A DNA stretch of 64,000 nucleotides from Clostridia bacterium (GCA_017450005.1 JAFSYM010000114.1:1-64000); one strand, 5' to 3'; shown: positions 54,270 to 63,185, numbered from the stretch's first letter. Notes: generated from the letters alone by a model not told the origin. Program-made: numbers and translations.

Positions 54270-54812
54270 TTATTTCAAATCCTTTCCGAATTGATATGCG
54301 CGCGCCTGCGCTTCGCTTTTGTCCGACGCTTCGCCGGGTGCGGTGATCCCGCCGCAGAACAGAGAACCGGCAAGCTCCGCTTTTTCAAAGCAGTCAACCC
54401 AGCCCCGCAGACCGCTGACGGCTTTTTCGGGCACTTCGTCCTCATCCTCCGCCGCGACGGACAGCATATACACCTTGCGGAATTTGTAGTCCGATGGATA
54501 CAGCGGATTCAGCCGGTCAAGCAGCGTCTTCATCTGCCCGCACATCTCGTAATAATAGATCGGCGTGACAAATACAAGCGTGTCGGCATTTTTCACCTTT
54601 TCCGCAATTTCGACCGCATCGTCGCGCAGAACACATTTTTGCGTTTTCTGGCAGGAAAGGCAGCCGATGCAAAAGCGCAGTTCCTTCCCCTTGAGCGAGA
54701 CGAGCTGCACATCGTGTCCAGCGTCCGTCGCGCCCTGCATCAGGCGCTGTGCCAATACGTCCGAATTGCTGTTTGCCCGCAGGCTGGTTGTGATGACAAG
54801 TACTTTACGCAT
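54270..54812 (-). CDS. Flavodoxin-fold NAD(P)H-dependent oxidoreductase
   Basis: The 180-residue FMN protein has the phosphate-binding loop TTSLRANSNSDVLAQ and then FCIGCLSCQKTQKCVLRDD. PIYYYEMCGQMKTLLDRL, the isoalloxazine-binding segment, follows. It belongs to the NADPH-dependent FMN reductase/iron-sulfur flavoprotein-like group. The three clustered cysteines (C-x2-C-x5-C) are typical and may be redox active. It is the third gene of the LysR-linked operon. Confidence 0.88.
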   Translation of the reverse strand: MRKVLVITTSLRANSNSDVLAQRLMQGATDAGHDVQLVSLKGKELRFCIGCLSCQKTQKCVLRDDAVEIAEKVKNADTLVFVTPIYYYEMCGQMKTLLDRLNPLYPSDYKFRKVYMLSVAAEDEDEVPEKAVSGLRGWVDCFEKAELAGSLFCGGITAPGEASDKSEAQARAYQFGKDLK

Positions 54813-54826
54813 TTTCTACCCTCCGT

Positions 54827-55471
54827 TTATTGCATTGTAATCGTAATCGTCACATTGCCGTTTGACAGCAGCGCCGCCATTTCCTGCGCTGTCTTGTCCG
54901 TAATGTGTCCGAGTTTTGTGTATGCCCATGTGTTCGAGCCGTAGAAGACAACCATCTGATTGCCGGAATACAGCACAATGTCGCCGCAGTCCGTTGTGAT
55001 CCGCACGTCGTTTCGCGGCAGGGTTTTGCCGATGGAACCGACCTGCTCAAAGCCGCCGTACATGGACATGGAAATCATGAGCGGTGCATCCGCGGCCAGT
55101 GCGCACAGGGCCTCGACGGATTCGTTGTCTTCCCACTGTACCGCAACCGGTGTACCGCCGATGTGCATCGTCAACTGTTTTTCCTCCCCTGTCGTTTGCA
55201 GCGTTACATCCCAGCCGCCTGCCAGATACCGCGTGACCTGCACGGCGTCCTTTGCCGTGACGTCTCCGTCCGCGTCTACATCGGCCGCATGCTCGTCAAT
55301 ACTTACATCCCAGCCGCCCGTCAGATGCCGAAGCGTCAGAACCACATCGCGCAGATTTACAACGCCGTTTCCGTCCGCATCGCCTGCGGTTTTCCGCACG
55401 GCGATCACGGAAATCGAGACGCCTGCGATCAGCAGGCAGAAGACTGTGAGCCAAACAATTGTTTTCTTCAT
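54827..55471 (-). CDS. Secreted dockerin-like repeat plus cyclophilin-like domain protein
   Basis: The 214-residue protein has an N-terminal signal anchor. Two type I dockerin-like calcium repeats follow (DADGNGVVNLRDVVLTLRHL and DVDADGDVTAKDAVQVTRYL, residues about 32-85). From about 95 it is a cyclophilin-like domain (MHIGGTPVAVQWEDNESVEAL, then MSMYGGFEQVGSIGKTLP and DIVLYSGNQMVVFYGSNTWAYTKLGHI). Cyclophilin-like proteins are common partners of flavodoxin-fold reductases but usually lack a dockerin. The ATG at 55471 has AGGAGG upstream. No cohesin is encoded in this window. It would reach the cell exterior. Confidence 0.85.
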   Translation of the reverse strand: MKKTIVWLTVFCLLIAGVSISVIAVRKTAGDADGNGVVNLRDVVLTLRHLTGGWDVSIDEHAADVDADGDVTAKDAVQVTRYLAGGWDVTLQTTGEEKQLTMHIGGTPVAVQWEDNESVEALCALAADAPLMISMSMYGGFEQVGSIGKTLPRNDVRITTDCGDIVLYSGNQMVVFYGSNTWAYTKLGHITDKTAQEMAALLSNGNVTITITMQ

Positions 55472-55485
55472 GACGCATCCTCCTG

Positions 55486-56058
55486 CTACGGTGTTTCTAT
55501 TGTCTTGATAAACCTTGCCGGGACACCGGCGACCACCGTATTGGGCGCAACGTCTTTGTTCACCACAGCGCCGGCCGCCACAACCGCGCCGTCGCCGATC
55601 GTGACGCCCGGAAGAATGGTGCAGCTTGCGCCGATCCACACACGCGATCCGATTCGGACGGGAGAGGGATGCAGATTCGCCCGCTTTTCCGGCAGCATGT
55701 CATGGTTGAGCGTGGCAATGACCGTTTTGGGGCCGATCAGCGTATCGTCGCCAATCGTGATTCCGCCCTGATCCTGAAACTGACAGCCGGCGTTGATAAA
55801 CACGCCTTTGCCGATCCGGATATTCTTTCCGCAGTCGGTATAGAACGGCGGGAACAAACCGAAATCATCGCCGCAGCCGCCGTTTGTCAGCGTCTGCATC
55901 AGCGCGCGCAGCTCCTGCGGCGTGTGATAAGCGCCGTTGATCTGCGCCGTGATCTGCAAAGCCTGCTGCGAGAGCTCGTGCATCATAAGATGGATCTCAC
56001 TGCCCGCGACCACTTCCGCCTGCGCGCGCATTGCGTCCAGAAATGCTGAAAGCTCCAT
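55486..56058 (-). CDS. Sugar O-acetyltransferase (maltose/galactoside acetyltransferase family)
   Basis: The 190-residue hexapeptide-repeat enzyme matches LacA/Maa proteins: PFYTDCGKNIRIGKGVFINAGCQFQDQGGITIGDDTLIGP, then the catalytic His in LNHDMLPEKRA, and RIGSRVWIGASCTILPGVTIGDGAVVAAGAVVNKDV. It transfers acetyl from acetyl-CoA to a sugar 6-hydroxyl. It is the first gene of the operon divergent from lysR, behind a promoter at 56091-56119. Confidence 0.9.
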   Translation of the reverse strand: MELSAFLDAMRAQAEVVAGSEIHLMMHELSQQALQITAQINGAYHTPQELRALMQTLTNGGCGDDFGLFPPFYTDCGKNIRIGKGVFINAGCQFQDQGGITIGDDTLIGPKTVIATLNHDMLPEKRANLHPSPVRIGSRVWIGASCTILPGVTIGDGAVVAAGAVVNKDVAPNTVVAGVPARFIKTIETP

Positions 56059-56090
56059 TGTGTTCTTCCCCCTTGCGCTGTTCTGTCTTT

Positions 56091-56119
56091 AGTATACACG
56101 CTTCTCTTTCTATAATCAA
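56091..56119 (-). promoter_or_regulatory. Promoter of the acetyltransferase/dockerin operon
   Basis: Minus strand TTGATT (56114-56119), 17 bp and TATACT (56091-56096). Its -35 lies about 20 bp from the LysR box, so a bound LysR tetramer could contact it. Confidence 0.65.
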
Positions 56120-56123
56120 ATAC

Positions 56124-56152
56124 TTGTTTTCTATGCTTTCCTATGCTATAAT
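56124..56152 (+). promoter_or_regulatory. Promoter of the lysR gene
   Basis: TTGTTT (56124-56129), 17 bp and TATAAT (56147-56152), 30 bp before the start codon. The -10 lies inside the LysR box. Confidence 0.6.
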
Positions 56153-56160
56153 TGAATAGG
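56140..56160. promoter_or_regulatory. LysR-type operator (CCTAT-N11-ATAGG)
   Basis: CCTAT (56140-56144) and ATAGG (56156-56160) form an inverted repeat around 11 bp, the T-N11-A pattern of LysR-type sites. It covers the lysR -10 hexamer, which predicts negative autoregulation. Confidence 0.65.
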
Positions 56161-56181
56161 AAGACAGAAGGAGGCAGATAC

Positions 56182-57060
56182 ATGGATATACGAACGATGC
56201 AGTATTACTTAGCCGTTGTCCGCGAGGGCACGATTTCCGCTGCGGCAGAAGCGCTGCACGTTGCGCAGCCGTCGCTTTCCAGACAGATGAAAGAACTGGA
56301 ATCGCAGCTCGGCGCGCCGCTGTTCGTGCGCGGCAACCGAAAAATCACGCTGACGGAAGAAGGGATTGTCCTGCGCCGACGCGCCGAAGAGATGGTCAAT
56401 CTGATGCGCATGACGGAAGAGGAAATCACGCAGGTCAAAAATCATGTGTCCGGGACGATTCGCATCGGCGCCGGAGAATCAAGGTCATTTCACTATCTAT
56501 CCCGCACGGCAAGCAGCCTTGCCGCAACGCATCCGGACATACGCTTTCATATCACCAGCGGCGACACGCAAGATCTGATGAACGAACTGACGGACGGTCT
56601 GATCGACTTTGCCGTCATATTCACGGACGTTGACCACGACTTGTATCAATCCGTCGCGCTGCCGATGCACGAGCGGTTCGGCGTGCTGATGCCGAAAGAG
56701 CATCCGCTCGCAAGGAAAGAAACTGTGCGTATCCGTGATTTAAAAGGCTGTCCGGTGATTCTGTCGAGATCGCATGCCGCCGTGATTGCCGGATCGAGCG
56801 AATTTTCCGGTCTGAACGTTGCGGCAACGTACAATCTGATCTACAACGCATCGCTGCTTGTGGAGGACGGACTCGGCCTTGCCGTCGCGTTCGACGGGCT
56901 GATTCGCTGCACCAAAGACAGTCCGCTCGTATTTCGTCCGCTTGTACCGGAGATCCGCGCAACCGGCAAGCTGATCTGGAAAAAATACCAGACCTTCTCC
57001 CCTGCCGCGCAGCTGTTTGTGGAACAGGCACGCGAACAGTTTTCGGCGCAGAATCCGTAA
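56182..57060 (+). CDS. LysR-family transcriptional regulator
   Basis: The 292-residue regulator has the family's winged HTH (MQYYLAVVREGTISAAAEALHV, then QPSLSRQMKELESQLGAPLFVRG) and a C-terminal effector-binding domain (residues about 90-290). GAGGCAGATAC precedes the ATG at 56182. It is divergent from the acetyltransferase operon and separated from it by 120 bp with two promoters and a palindromic LysR box, so it very likely controls that operon and itself. The effector is unknown. Confidence 0.92.
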   Translation: MDIRTMQYYLAVVREGTISAAAEALHVAQPSLSRQMKELESQLGAPLFVRGNRKITLTEEGIVLRRRAEEMVNLMRMTEEEITQVKNHVSGTIRIGAGESRSFHYLSRTASSLAATHPDIRFHITSGDTQDLMNELTDGLIDFAVIFTDVDHDLYQSVALPMHERFGVLMPKEHPLARKETVRIRDLKGCPVILSRSHAAVIAGSSEFSGLNVAATYNLIYNASLLVEDGLGLAVAFDGLIRCTKDSPLVFRPLVPEIRATGKLIWKKYQTFSPAAQLFVEQAREQFSAQNP

Positions 57061-57100
57061 CGGTGCATTGTATCTGCGAAAAAACCTGCACTACGCGCAA

Positions 57101-57135
57101 AGCATCCCGGCCATGCGAGGCGGGGATGCTTTTTG
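57101..57135 (+). terminator. Terminator after lysR
   Basis: AGCATCCC (57101-57108) pairs with GGGATGCT (57123-57130), with an inner GCC/GGC extension, followed by TTTTT. Confidence 0.75.
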
Positions 57136-57147
57136 GTTGTATCCTGT

Positions 57148-57903
57148 TCACATGTCGAAAAACTGCATCACGTACTTTGTCGCCAGACTCATGTGCGTCG
57201 GGTTCTGGAACCGATGGTCGGCGCCCTCGACGGGAACAAACTCGATCACATTGTTCTCCGCGAACAACTTGCCGCTGTCGAACGGCACCACCTCGTCCGC
57301 GGTGCCGTGCAGAATCAGCAGGTCGTCCGCATAATCCAGAAAATCCCGATTGCGGATGTCGTTGTCCCGCAGTTCGTCCAGGAACGCTTTCGTCACCACA
57401 ATCTTGCGGTCAAAGCCGACCTGGATATCCTTGCCTTTCAAAAGGCGGTCATGATCGTCTTTGTGCATAATCACACCGTTCAGCACGTCATACATTCCCA
57501 CTGCCGGACAGCGCAGCGCGACCTTGCGGAACGGATTGCCGTGTTCGGAAATGTACTTGAGGAACAGATACCCGCCGAAGCTGGTCGCATAAGCGTACAG
57601 TTCGTCGATGCCGAACCTTGTCCGCAGCTCGCGGATCACCATTCCCAGGTAGGTATCGCAGTCCTCCAGCTTCAGCTTTTTCCGCACGTCGTCGCCGTGC
57701 GCAGGCCAGTTGAAGACCACGACCATTGCGTCCTTGTGCTTGGACAGCAGCTTTTCGGCAAAGCCTTCCGCCGCGCGGTTATCCTTGTGACCGACGAATC
57801 CGGTACCGAAAATGACCGCTTTTTTTGCAAGCGCCTTGTCCTTGCAATACAGCTTGCAGCGGATGTTGCAGCCCTGTTCGTTGATTTCAAAGTATTGATG
57901 CAT
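57148..57903 (-). CDS. Alpha/beta hydrolase, esterase-like
   Basis: The 251-residue protein has FGTGFVGHKDNRAAEGFAEKLL (oxyanion region), VVVFNWPAHGDD, the nucleophile elbow YAYATSFGGYLFLKY (A-T-S-F-G, a GxSxG variant with Ala first), LILHGTADEVVPF and EGADHRF. It is similar to acyl esterases of the peptidase S9/BD-FAE group. No signal peptide. AAGGAG precedes the ATG. It stands alone between the lysR terminator and a GNAT gene. Confidence 0.8.
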   Translation of the reverse strand: MHQYFEINEQGCNIRCKLYCKDKALAKKAVIFGTGFVGHKDNRAAEGFAEKLLSKHKDAMVVVFNWPAHGDDVRKKLKLEDCDTYLGMVIRELRTRFGIDELYAYATSFGGYLFLKYISEHGNPFRKVALRCPAVGMYDVLNGVIMHKDDHDRLLKGKDIQVGFDRKIVVTKAFLDELRDNDIRNRDFLDYADDLLILHGTADEVVPFDSGKLFAENNVIEFVPVEGADHRFQNPTHMSLATKYVMQFFDM

Positions 57904-57974
57904 TCCCGTCTCCTTGTTTCATCTGCGCAATTTCTTTTCAAGCGGCAAATCGCATGGTATTGACCTCCTGCGTA

Positions 57975-58448
57975 TCATGTCACGATCCATTCGAGCATCG
58001 TAAATCTGGGCTGCATGTCCATCTTGTCGTAAAAGGCTTTTGCGCCGTCGTTGCCCGTCCAGACGCTCAGTGTGACAGTATAGCAGCCGAGCGCGCGCGC
58101 CGTCTGCTGCACATGGCGAAACAGTGCGGTTCCCACGTTTTTGCCCCTTGCCGTACTGTCGACGCACAGATCGTCGACATACAGTTCGGTATGCGGCACG
58201 CGATTGTTGGCATGCGTATGATCGCGGATTTCGCAAAACGCATAGCCGAGCACATTGTCGCTGTCATCGACCGCCACGAACGTGCGCCGCTGCGTGTCCC
58301 GGAAGATGGCGTACAGCTCCTGCTGCGTGTATTTCGTAGTTCCTGAGACAAACAGATCCGGCCGCAGCGCGGCATGCACCTCGAGCACCTGACTGAGCAG
58401 CGACAGAATCTGCGGCGCGTCTTTGTTTTCGGCGTTTCGTATGTTCAT
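57975..58448 (-). CDS. GNAT-family N-acetyltransferase
   Basis: The 157-residue protein has NIRNAENKDAPQILSLLSQV at the start, LYVDDLCVDSTARGKNVGTALFRHV carrying the acetyl-CoA loop (RGKNVGTAL) and SVWTGNDGAKAFYDKMDMQPRFTMLEW at the end, a complete GNAT fold. The acceptor is unknown. The ATG at 58448 follows GAGGAGG, only 11 bp past the stop of the acyltransferase gene, so they should be co-transcribed. Confidence 0.88.
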   Translation of the reverse strand: MNIRNAENKDAPQILSLLSQVLEVHAALRPDLFVSGTTKYTQQELYAIFRDTQRRTFVAVDDSDNVLGYAFCEIRDHTHANNRVPHTELYVDDLCVDSTARGKNVGTALFRHVQQTARALGCYTVTLSVWTGNDGAKAFYDKMDMQPRFTMLEWIVT

Positions 58449-58459
58449 CGGTATCCTCC

Positions 58460-59728
58460 TCACGGCATACGCACAATGTCCGGCGCAAGTCCCGCCTCGC
58501 GCAGTTTTGCAATCAGCGCGTCCTCCGGCTCATGGCTGACAAGGCGCGACGAAAACATCAGGCTGAGAACGCCGTTGGTGCAGTAGGACAGAATCTTGAT
58601 ATGATTGACCGGCGACTCGCCGAGCATGGCGTGGAACGCGCGTACATGCGCCGACAGCGCCTGCGGCATGGTAAAAATGCCGAGATTGGAAAAGGTAGAT
58701 GTGTACAGTCCCTCGCCGTACATGGCCGCGCCGACGCGCAAAATCGCCTTCTTGACCGCGCGGGGCGACCGGACAAAAACCGGAAGCTGCGCCTGCGAAA
58801 CGTTCTGGTGTATCGTGCGCCGCAGCAGTTCTTTGTCCGTGCCGGCGCGAAGCTGCGCGTGTACATTCTGCAATATGTCGTCGAAGGACGGCCGCTGCGC
58901 CTTTTGCGGAACAGTCGCCAGAAAATACAGCGAAAAATTGCGCAGCGTTTCCGACCCGAAAACGGGGCGCAGATTGATCGGCACCGACAGCGCAATCGGT
59001 TTCCCGTCCGCTCCGGCTCCCGGCAGATCACGCAGAACGTCCAGATACAGCGCTGCGGCATACTCGGTGATCGTCGCACCGTGCGCTTTGGTCACAGTTT
59101 TCAGTTTGCTCAGCGGAATGCGGATCTCCGTGTGATGCCACGGCATGAACGGCCCTTTTGCCTGCACCTGAAACGCATGTATGCCCGACCGGGACACGCC
59201 GTCGATCTCCGGCTCATAATTTGCGCGGAAGCTGTCCTCGGTTTCGCAGGGACGTGCCGGCTGCGTACAGTCGCACACACCGTTTTCCGCCGGGATCGTC
59301 TCGCCCAGCGTCCGGTAATACTCCGCCGCGATTGTTTTCAAAAGGATCATACCGCCGGCGCCGTCCGTGATGGCATGAAACACCTCGATGCCCAGCCGGT
59401 TCTTTCTGTACGTCACGCGCAGCAGATCGCAGCCGTCCGCAAGACTGAACGGCCTGCAGTAGATTTCCGGCTCCGGACACACGGCACGCGCCGGATCGCG
59501 CATGGTTTGCAGGCGGTATGTATCGCGATCCTTTCGCAGCGTCACAAACATCGTCGGGAATCGCGCGGGCATGCGCTCCAAAGCCGTGCGCAGCACATCG
59601 GGATCCACGTCCGTGTCCAGTTCCAGCGCCATGCGAAAAATCTGGTTGACGCGTTTGGTCGCCAGATACGGATACACCGTTGCCGAGCAGTCCAGTTCAT
59701 AGGTACCGGGCGCAGTTTGTAAATTCAT
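58460..59728 (-). CDS. Condensation-domain-like acyltransferase (alcohol acetyltransferase/PapA type)
   Basis: The 422-residue protein belongs to the chloramphenicol acetyltransferase-like superfamily: HAITDG at 118-123 provides the HxxxDG catalytic motif, and LSVPINLRPVFGSETLRNFSLYF matches the DFGWG-like second half. Such proteins transfer acyl groups to alcohols or amines, as in PapA, wax ester or lipid modification. No carrier-protein or NRPS gene is close. The ATG at 59728 has AGGAGAAAG upstream. It is coupled to a GNAT gene. Confidence 0.78.
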   Translation of the reverse strand: MNLQTAPGTYELDCSATVYPYLATKRVNQIFRMALELDTDVDPDVLRTALERMPARFPTMFVTLRKDRDTYRLQTMRDPARAVCPEPEIYCRPFSLADGCDLLRVTYRKNRLGIEVFHAITDGAGGMILLKTIAAEYYRTLGETIPAENGVCDCTQPARPCETEDSFRANYEPEIDGVSRSGIHAFQVQAKGPFMPWHHTEIRIPLSKLKTVTKAHGATITEYAAALYLDVLRDLPGAGADGKPIALSVPINLRPVFGSETLRNFSLYFLATVPQKAQRPSFDDILQNVHAQLRAGTDKELLRRTIHQNVSQAQLPVFVRSPRAVKKAILRVGAAMYGEGLYTSTFSNLGIFTMPQALSAHVRAFHAMLGESPVNHIKILSYCTNGVLSLMFSSRLVSHEPEDALIAKLREAGLAPDIVRMP

Positions 59729-59748
59729 ATTGTCTTTCTCCTGTTTAT

Positions 59749-60285
59749 TTAATACAGCGACCATGCTCTGATTTTCAGATAAATGTCGTACAAAAAGCCG
59801 ATGATCCGCTGAAAGATGTTGCCGTCCACAACGACCTGCGCCTGGATGCGCAAGCCCTTATAGGTTGTGAACGTGTCGTCTTCGTTGCGGATTCTGGCCG
59901 TTGTGATCTGCGTGGAATAGACCCAGACGTTCTTGCCGCATTCGATCTGCACATCGCCCTCGCCGATCGTTTCGGGCAGCGCGTACCCTTCTGCGGCATC
60001 CAGACAGTAGGAAAGATCATACGTTCTGCCCGCCTTGAGATCGTCGAAGACAGGCGTTCCGGCATAGTCGGAGAACGAAACAGGTCCCGCTGCGCGATAG
60101 CTGTATACGACGTTATCGGTCAGCAGCTCAATCATCTTTTCCGGTTCGTCCTCTTCCGTAAGCCCTGCAATGTCGCTGTGCAGCCGCACGCGGATCACGC
60201 CCGTCTCGCGCGCAGCCGCCGCGGGCAGCGCACAGCAGCATAGTGTGCACAGAACCAGAAGAATCGACAGTGTTTTCCGAAGCAT
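59749..60285 (-). CDS. Secreted protein of unknown function
   Basis: The 178-residue protein carries a signal peptide (LSILLVLCTLCCCALPAAAA, residues about 6-24). A soluble domain with alternating strands follows (GVIRVRLHSDIAGLTEEDE, then TYDLSYCLDAAEGYALPE and GKNVWVYSTQITTARI), perhaps immunoglobulin-like. No family recognised. The ATG at 60285 follows AAAGGAGTG. A consensus promoter lies just upstream, within the gap behind the GerA-type gene, so it is expressed independently of sporulation. Confidence 0.65.
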   Translation of the reverse strand: MLRKTLSILLVLCTLCCCALPAAAARETGVIRVRLHSDIAGLTEEDEPEKMIELLTDNVVYSYRAAGPVSFSDYAGTPVFDDLKAGRTYDLSYCLDAAEGYALPETIGEGDVQIECGKNVWVYSTQITTARIRNEDDTFTTYKGLRIQAQVVVDGNIFQRIIGFLYDIYLKIRAWSLY

Positions 60286-60318
60286 AACTGACACTCCTTT
60301 GCATAATAATCCGACAAT

Positions 60319-60348
60319 ATTATACATTGCCGCTGTCCTGTCTGTCAA
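60319..60348 (-). promoter_or_regulatory. Consensus promoter of the small secreted protein
   Basis: Minus strand TTGACA (60343-60348), 18 bp and TATAAT (60319-60324), about 25 bp before the start of the predicted leader and 34 bp ahead of the ATG. Confidence 0.75.
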
Positions 60349-60367
60349 TCCGGTTGTGCACGTTTCT

Positions 60368-61786
60368 TCACGAAGCGTTATCGCGGTGGATCGGGCGGCG
60401 GATAAGCAGACGCGCAAGTTTGCGCGGGTTGAACGGAACGAGCGGATAGAGATAGCTTTTGCCGACGACGTTTTTCGTCGAGATCAGCACGGCGAAAACG
60501 ACCGCAAACCCCGCAAAGAAGCCCGCATAGTTGAACAGCGCCGTCAGAACCAGCACGAAGATACGCGCCATCTTATAGGCATGTCCCATCTCAAAGCTCG
60601 GCTGCGTAAAATTCGCTACAGCCACAAATGCCATATAGAACACGACCTCCGCCGTCAGCCAGCGCGCTTCCACCGCAAACTGACCGAGCACCAGTGCGCC
60701 GATGACACTGAATGAATTGCTCAGGGAACTGGGCGTATTGATCGAGGCGAGCTTGAGCGCGTCAATAACCAATTCTATGGCAATCAACTGCACGAGCACC
60801 GGCACGGCGATCGGCTTGTCGATGCGGATAAAATCGAGCCACTGCGGGATATGATGCGGATTGCGGATCAGCAGATACCAAACGGGCGTGAGAAACATCG
60901 TGGACGAGAACACCAGCAGACGAACCATCCGCAAAAAGGAACCGAGCATGGGCGGGAAATAAAAATCGTTCGTGTCCTGCAGGAAGTCAAAAAAGCCGGA
61001 CGGGATCACCATAACGGCAGGAGAATTGTCGCAGATGAGCAGGATGCTGCCCTCGGCAACCGATGCGGCGGCCGAATCCGGACGTTCGGTATAGCGCACA
61101 CGCGGAAACGGATTGAAATGATGACCGGGCACAAGACATTCGAGCAGACTCTCCTGCGCCATGGCAAGCGTTTCGATGCGGATTCTCCGCAGCTTGTCCA
61201 GCACCGTTTGCAGCATCTGCGCGTCCGCCTTGCCCTCGACGAAGCACACTGCAACATCCAGCTTCGAGCGCGAACCGATCTGCAAAAGGCGGATTGTCAA
61301 AGCCGGGTCGCGCAGCCGTCTGCGCAGCAGCGCGGTATTTTGCAGCAGCACCTCGTTGAAGCCCTCATGCGGGCCGAGCAGCACACGGTTGTTCTCCGGC
61401 TCGTCCGGCGTGCGGGCAACATATTCGCGCACATCCATCAAAAGCGCGCCCGTCACGCCCTCAGCCAGCAGCACAGCCTGTCCGGACAGCAGCGCGGTCA
61501 CTGCGGACGGCAGGTCGTTCGTCGTCTGCGTCTCCGCAAAGGGGATAAAGCGCTCTGCAATCGCAGCGGCCTGCGTGACAGTCATATACGCCGCGGGATC
61601 GACGGCGAGCAGATCGCCGAGAATCTTCATGCTGCTGTCGATCTGCACCAGTCCGTTGATGAAGTACAGACGCAGCGCACGGCCGCCGATACGAAACGGC
61701 CGTGCCACCACGTCAAAGCTGCGCGTGCAGCCGACCGCCTGCTCAAACGCGGAACAGGCGGTTTGAAAATCTGCGGTAAAATCCAT
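60368..61786 (-). CDS. spoVAF: GerA-family spore germination protein, SpoVAF-like
   Basis: The 472-residue membrane protein is of the GerA receptor A-subunit/SpoVAF family. The N-terminal soluble domain carries the conserved region ending GHHFNPFPRVRYTERPD, which is diagnostic for SpoVAF over other GerA proteins. Five to six membrane segments follow (residues about 260-445). The protein acts in the spore inner membrane during germination. No other spoVA genes are in the window, whereas SpoVAF is usually last in the spoVA operon. The upstream region contains possible sporulation or sigma-A hexamers that I cannot separate. Confidence 0.85.
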   Translation of the reverse strand: MDFTADFQTACSAFEQAVGCTRSFDVVARPFRIGGRALRLYFINGLVQIDSSMKILGDLLAVDPAAYMTVTQAAAIAERFIPFAETQTTNDLPSAVTALLSGQAVLLAEGVTGALLMDVREYVARTPDEPENNRVLLGPHEGFNEVLLQNTALLRRRLRDPALTIRLLQIGSRSKLDVAVCFVEGKADAQMLQTVLDKLRRIRIETLAMAQESLLECLVPGHHFNPFPRVRYTERPDSAAASVAEGSILLICDNSPAVMVIPSGFFDFLQDTNDFYFPPMLGSFLRMVRLLVFSSTMFLTPVWYLLIRNPHHIPQWLDFIRIDKPIAVPVLVQLIAIELVIDALKLASINTPSSLSNSFSVIGALVLGQFAVEARWLTAEVVFYMAFVAVANFTQPSFEMGHAYKMARIFVLVLTALFNYAGFFAGFAVVFAVLISTKNVVGKSYLYPLVPFNPRKLARLLIRRPIHRDNAS

Positions 61787-61835
61787 ACAGCATCTCCGTC
61801 CTTCATTATGCTATACGATATTGTTTGCCGTTCTG

Positions 61836-63182
61836 TCAACGGTATTCGTTATACATCGTGATGATCGCATTCCATGTGATCGGTCCGACCACGCCGTCCG
61901 GTTCAAGTCCGTACCGGTTCTGCACAGCAATGACCGCGCGCTGCGTCTCGCTGCCGAACACACCGTCCACCGTCACGGACGGGATGGAATTGCTGTTCTG
62001 TGCAATGGTGCGCAGAAACACCTGAAGCTGTTCGACAATTTTGCCCGAGGCGCCGCGCATGATGTAATAACCGGGATACAGCAGATACGTCAGTCCCGTG
62101 TATTCCGCAGGCAGCGACTGCAAAATACCGCGGTATACGTCGATCACGGCGTTCCATGTATTGCGTCCGACTATGCCGTCGTTTGTAAGGCCGTAGTACC
62201 GCTGGAACGCACGCACAGCCTGCTCTGTCGCCGCGCCGAAAATACCGTCCTCGTCCAGTCCGATCGTAAGACTGTCGTTGAACTGCCCGATGAAGTTGAG
62301 ATAATACTGAATCGTGCGCACGGCTATGCCGCGGTCGCCGCGACGCAGAACGCTGCTGAACACACGCTCGACCTCGCTGATCGTCAGTCCTTCGCTGTAG
62401 ATTTCCGACAGATTCTTGACGCCGTTGTAAATATACTTGAGCTTATACCACGTCTGCTTGCCGACAACGCCGTCCACCTCCAGACCGAAAATCTGCTGAA
62501 ACGCGATCACGGCTCGTCGCGTCGCGGCGTCGTAAAGTCCGCTTTCACTGCCGATGCGCGGAATCGCCGGATAGTTCGCCGCCACGCGGTTAAGTTCGCG
62601 CTGGATCGTGCGCACGTCGGAACCGGCCGAACCGAGCGAAAACGGCGTGCCGGCGTAGGACGGGACATTCGGCGCGGTCGGCGCGTTGTAGACCAGTGAA
62701 ACGTCCTGTCCGAAATAATAACGCAGAATCGCAATGTCGGAATAGCCCTGATTCGCCAGCGAGACGGTTCCCCACTGCGACAATCCGGCGCACGTGACCG
62801 AGCTGCCGCTGCAATACTGCGCCGCAAGCGGCTGGATCTGTCCGGCGCGGACGATATACGTATTGAACAGCGAATCCACCAGATCGCTGATCGGCTCAAA
62901 GTATTTGCGGCCGGGCACAAACGCCTGGTCAAACGCCGTGTTGTTTGTGATGTCGAACGCATAACCGCGCGTGCGGTAATACTCCGTATAGACGCGGTTG
63001 AGCGTAAAGGACTGGATCGTAAAGATATTCGCACGCAGCGACGCGCGCGGCCATGTCGGATAAATCTCGCTGCACACAACGTTTTTGATGTAATCAATAT
63101 ACGGCACGCGGATGTTTTCCGCCGCTTCATTCGGCGCACCCAGATGCACGGTAATGGTCGTCGGAACAGTCGGCGTCGCCAT
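61836..63182 (-). CDS. SpoIID-like and peptidoglycan-binding domain protein, spore-associated
   Basis: The 448-residue protein has an N-terminal SpoIID-like domain (YIDYIKNVVCSEIYPTWPRASLRANIFTIQSF, and TAGLSQWGTVSLANQG-like text near 130). Three PG_binding_1 domains occupy about 190-260, 270-360 and 365-445; each has the D-G-x-x-G-x-x-T pattern (for example VDGVVGKQTW, DGIVGRNTW, DGVVGPITW). No signal peptide is seen. Such proteins are frequent in Clostridia and are associated with spore coat or cortex. It begins 3 bp after the stop of the upstream gene. Confidence 0.8.
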   Translation of the reverse strand: MATPTVPTTITVHLGAPNEAAENIRVPYIDYIKNVVCSEIYPTWPRASLRANIFTIQSFTLNRVYTEYYRTRGYAFDITNNTAFDQAFVPGRKYFEPISDLVDSLFNTYIVRAGQIQPLAAQYCSGSSVTCAGLSQWGTVSLANQGYSDIAILRYYFGQDVSLVYNAPTAPNVPSYAGTPFSLGSAGSDVRTIQRELNRVAANYPAIPRIGSESGLYDAATRRAVIAFQQIFGLEVDGVVGKQTWYKLKYIYNGVKNLSEIYSEGLTISEVERVFSSVLRRGDRGIAVRTIQYYLNFIGQFNDSLTIGLDEDGIFGAATEQAVRAFQRYYGLTNDGIVGRNTWNAVIDVYRGILQSLPAEYTGLTYLLYPGYYIMRGASGKIVEQLQVFLRTIAQNSNSIPSVTVDGVFGSETQRAVIAVQNRYGLEPDGVVGPITWNAIITMYNEYR

Positions 63183-63185
63183 GCT

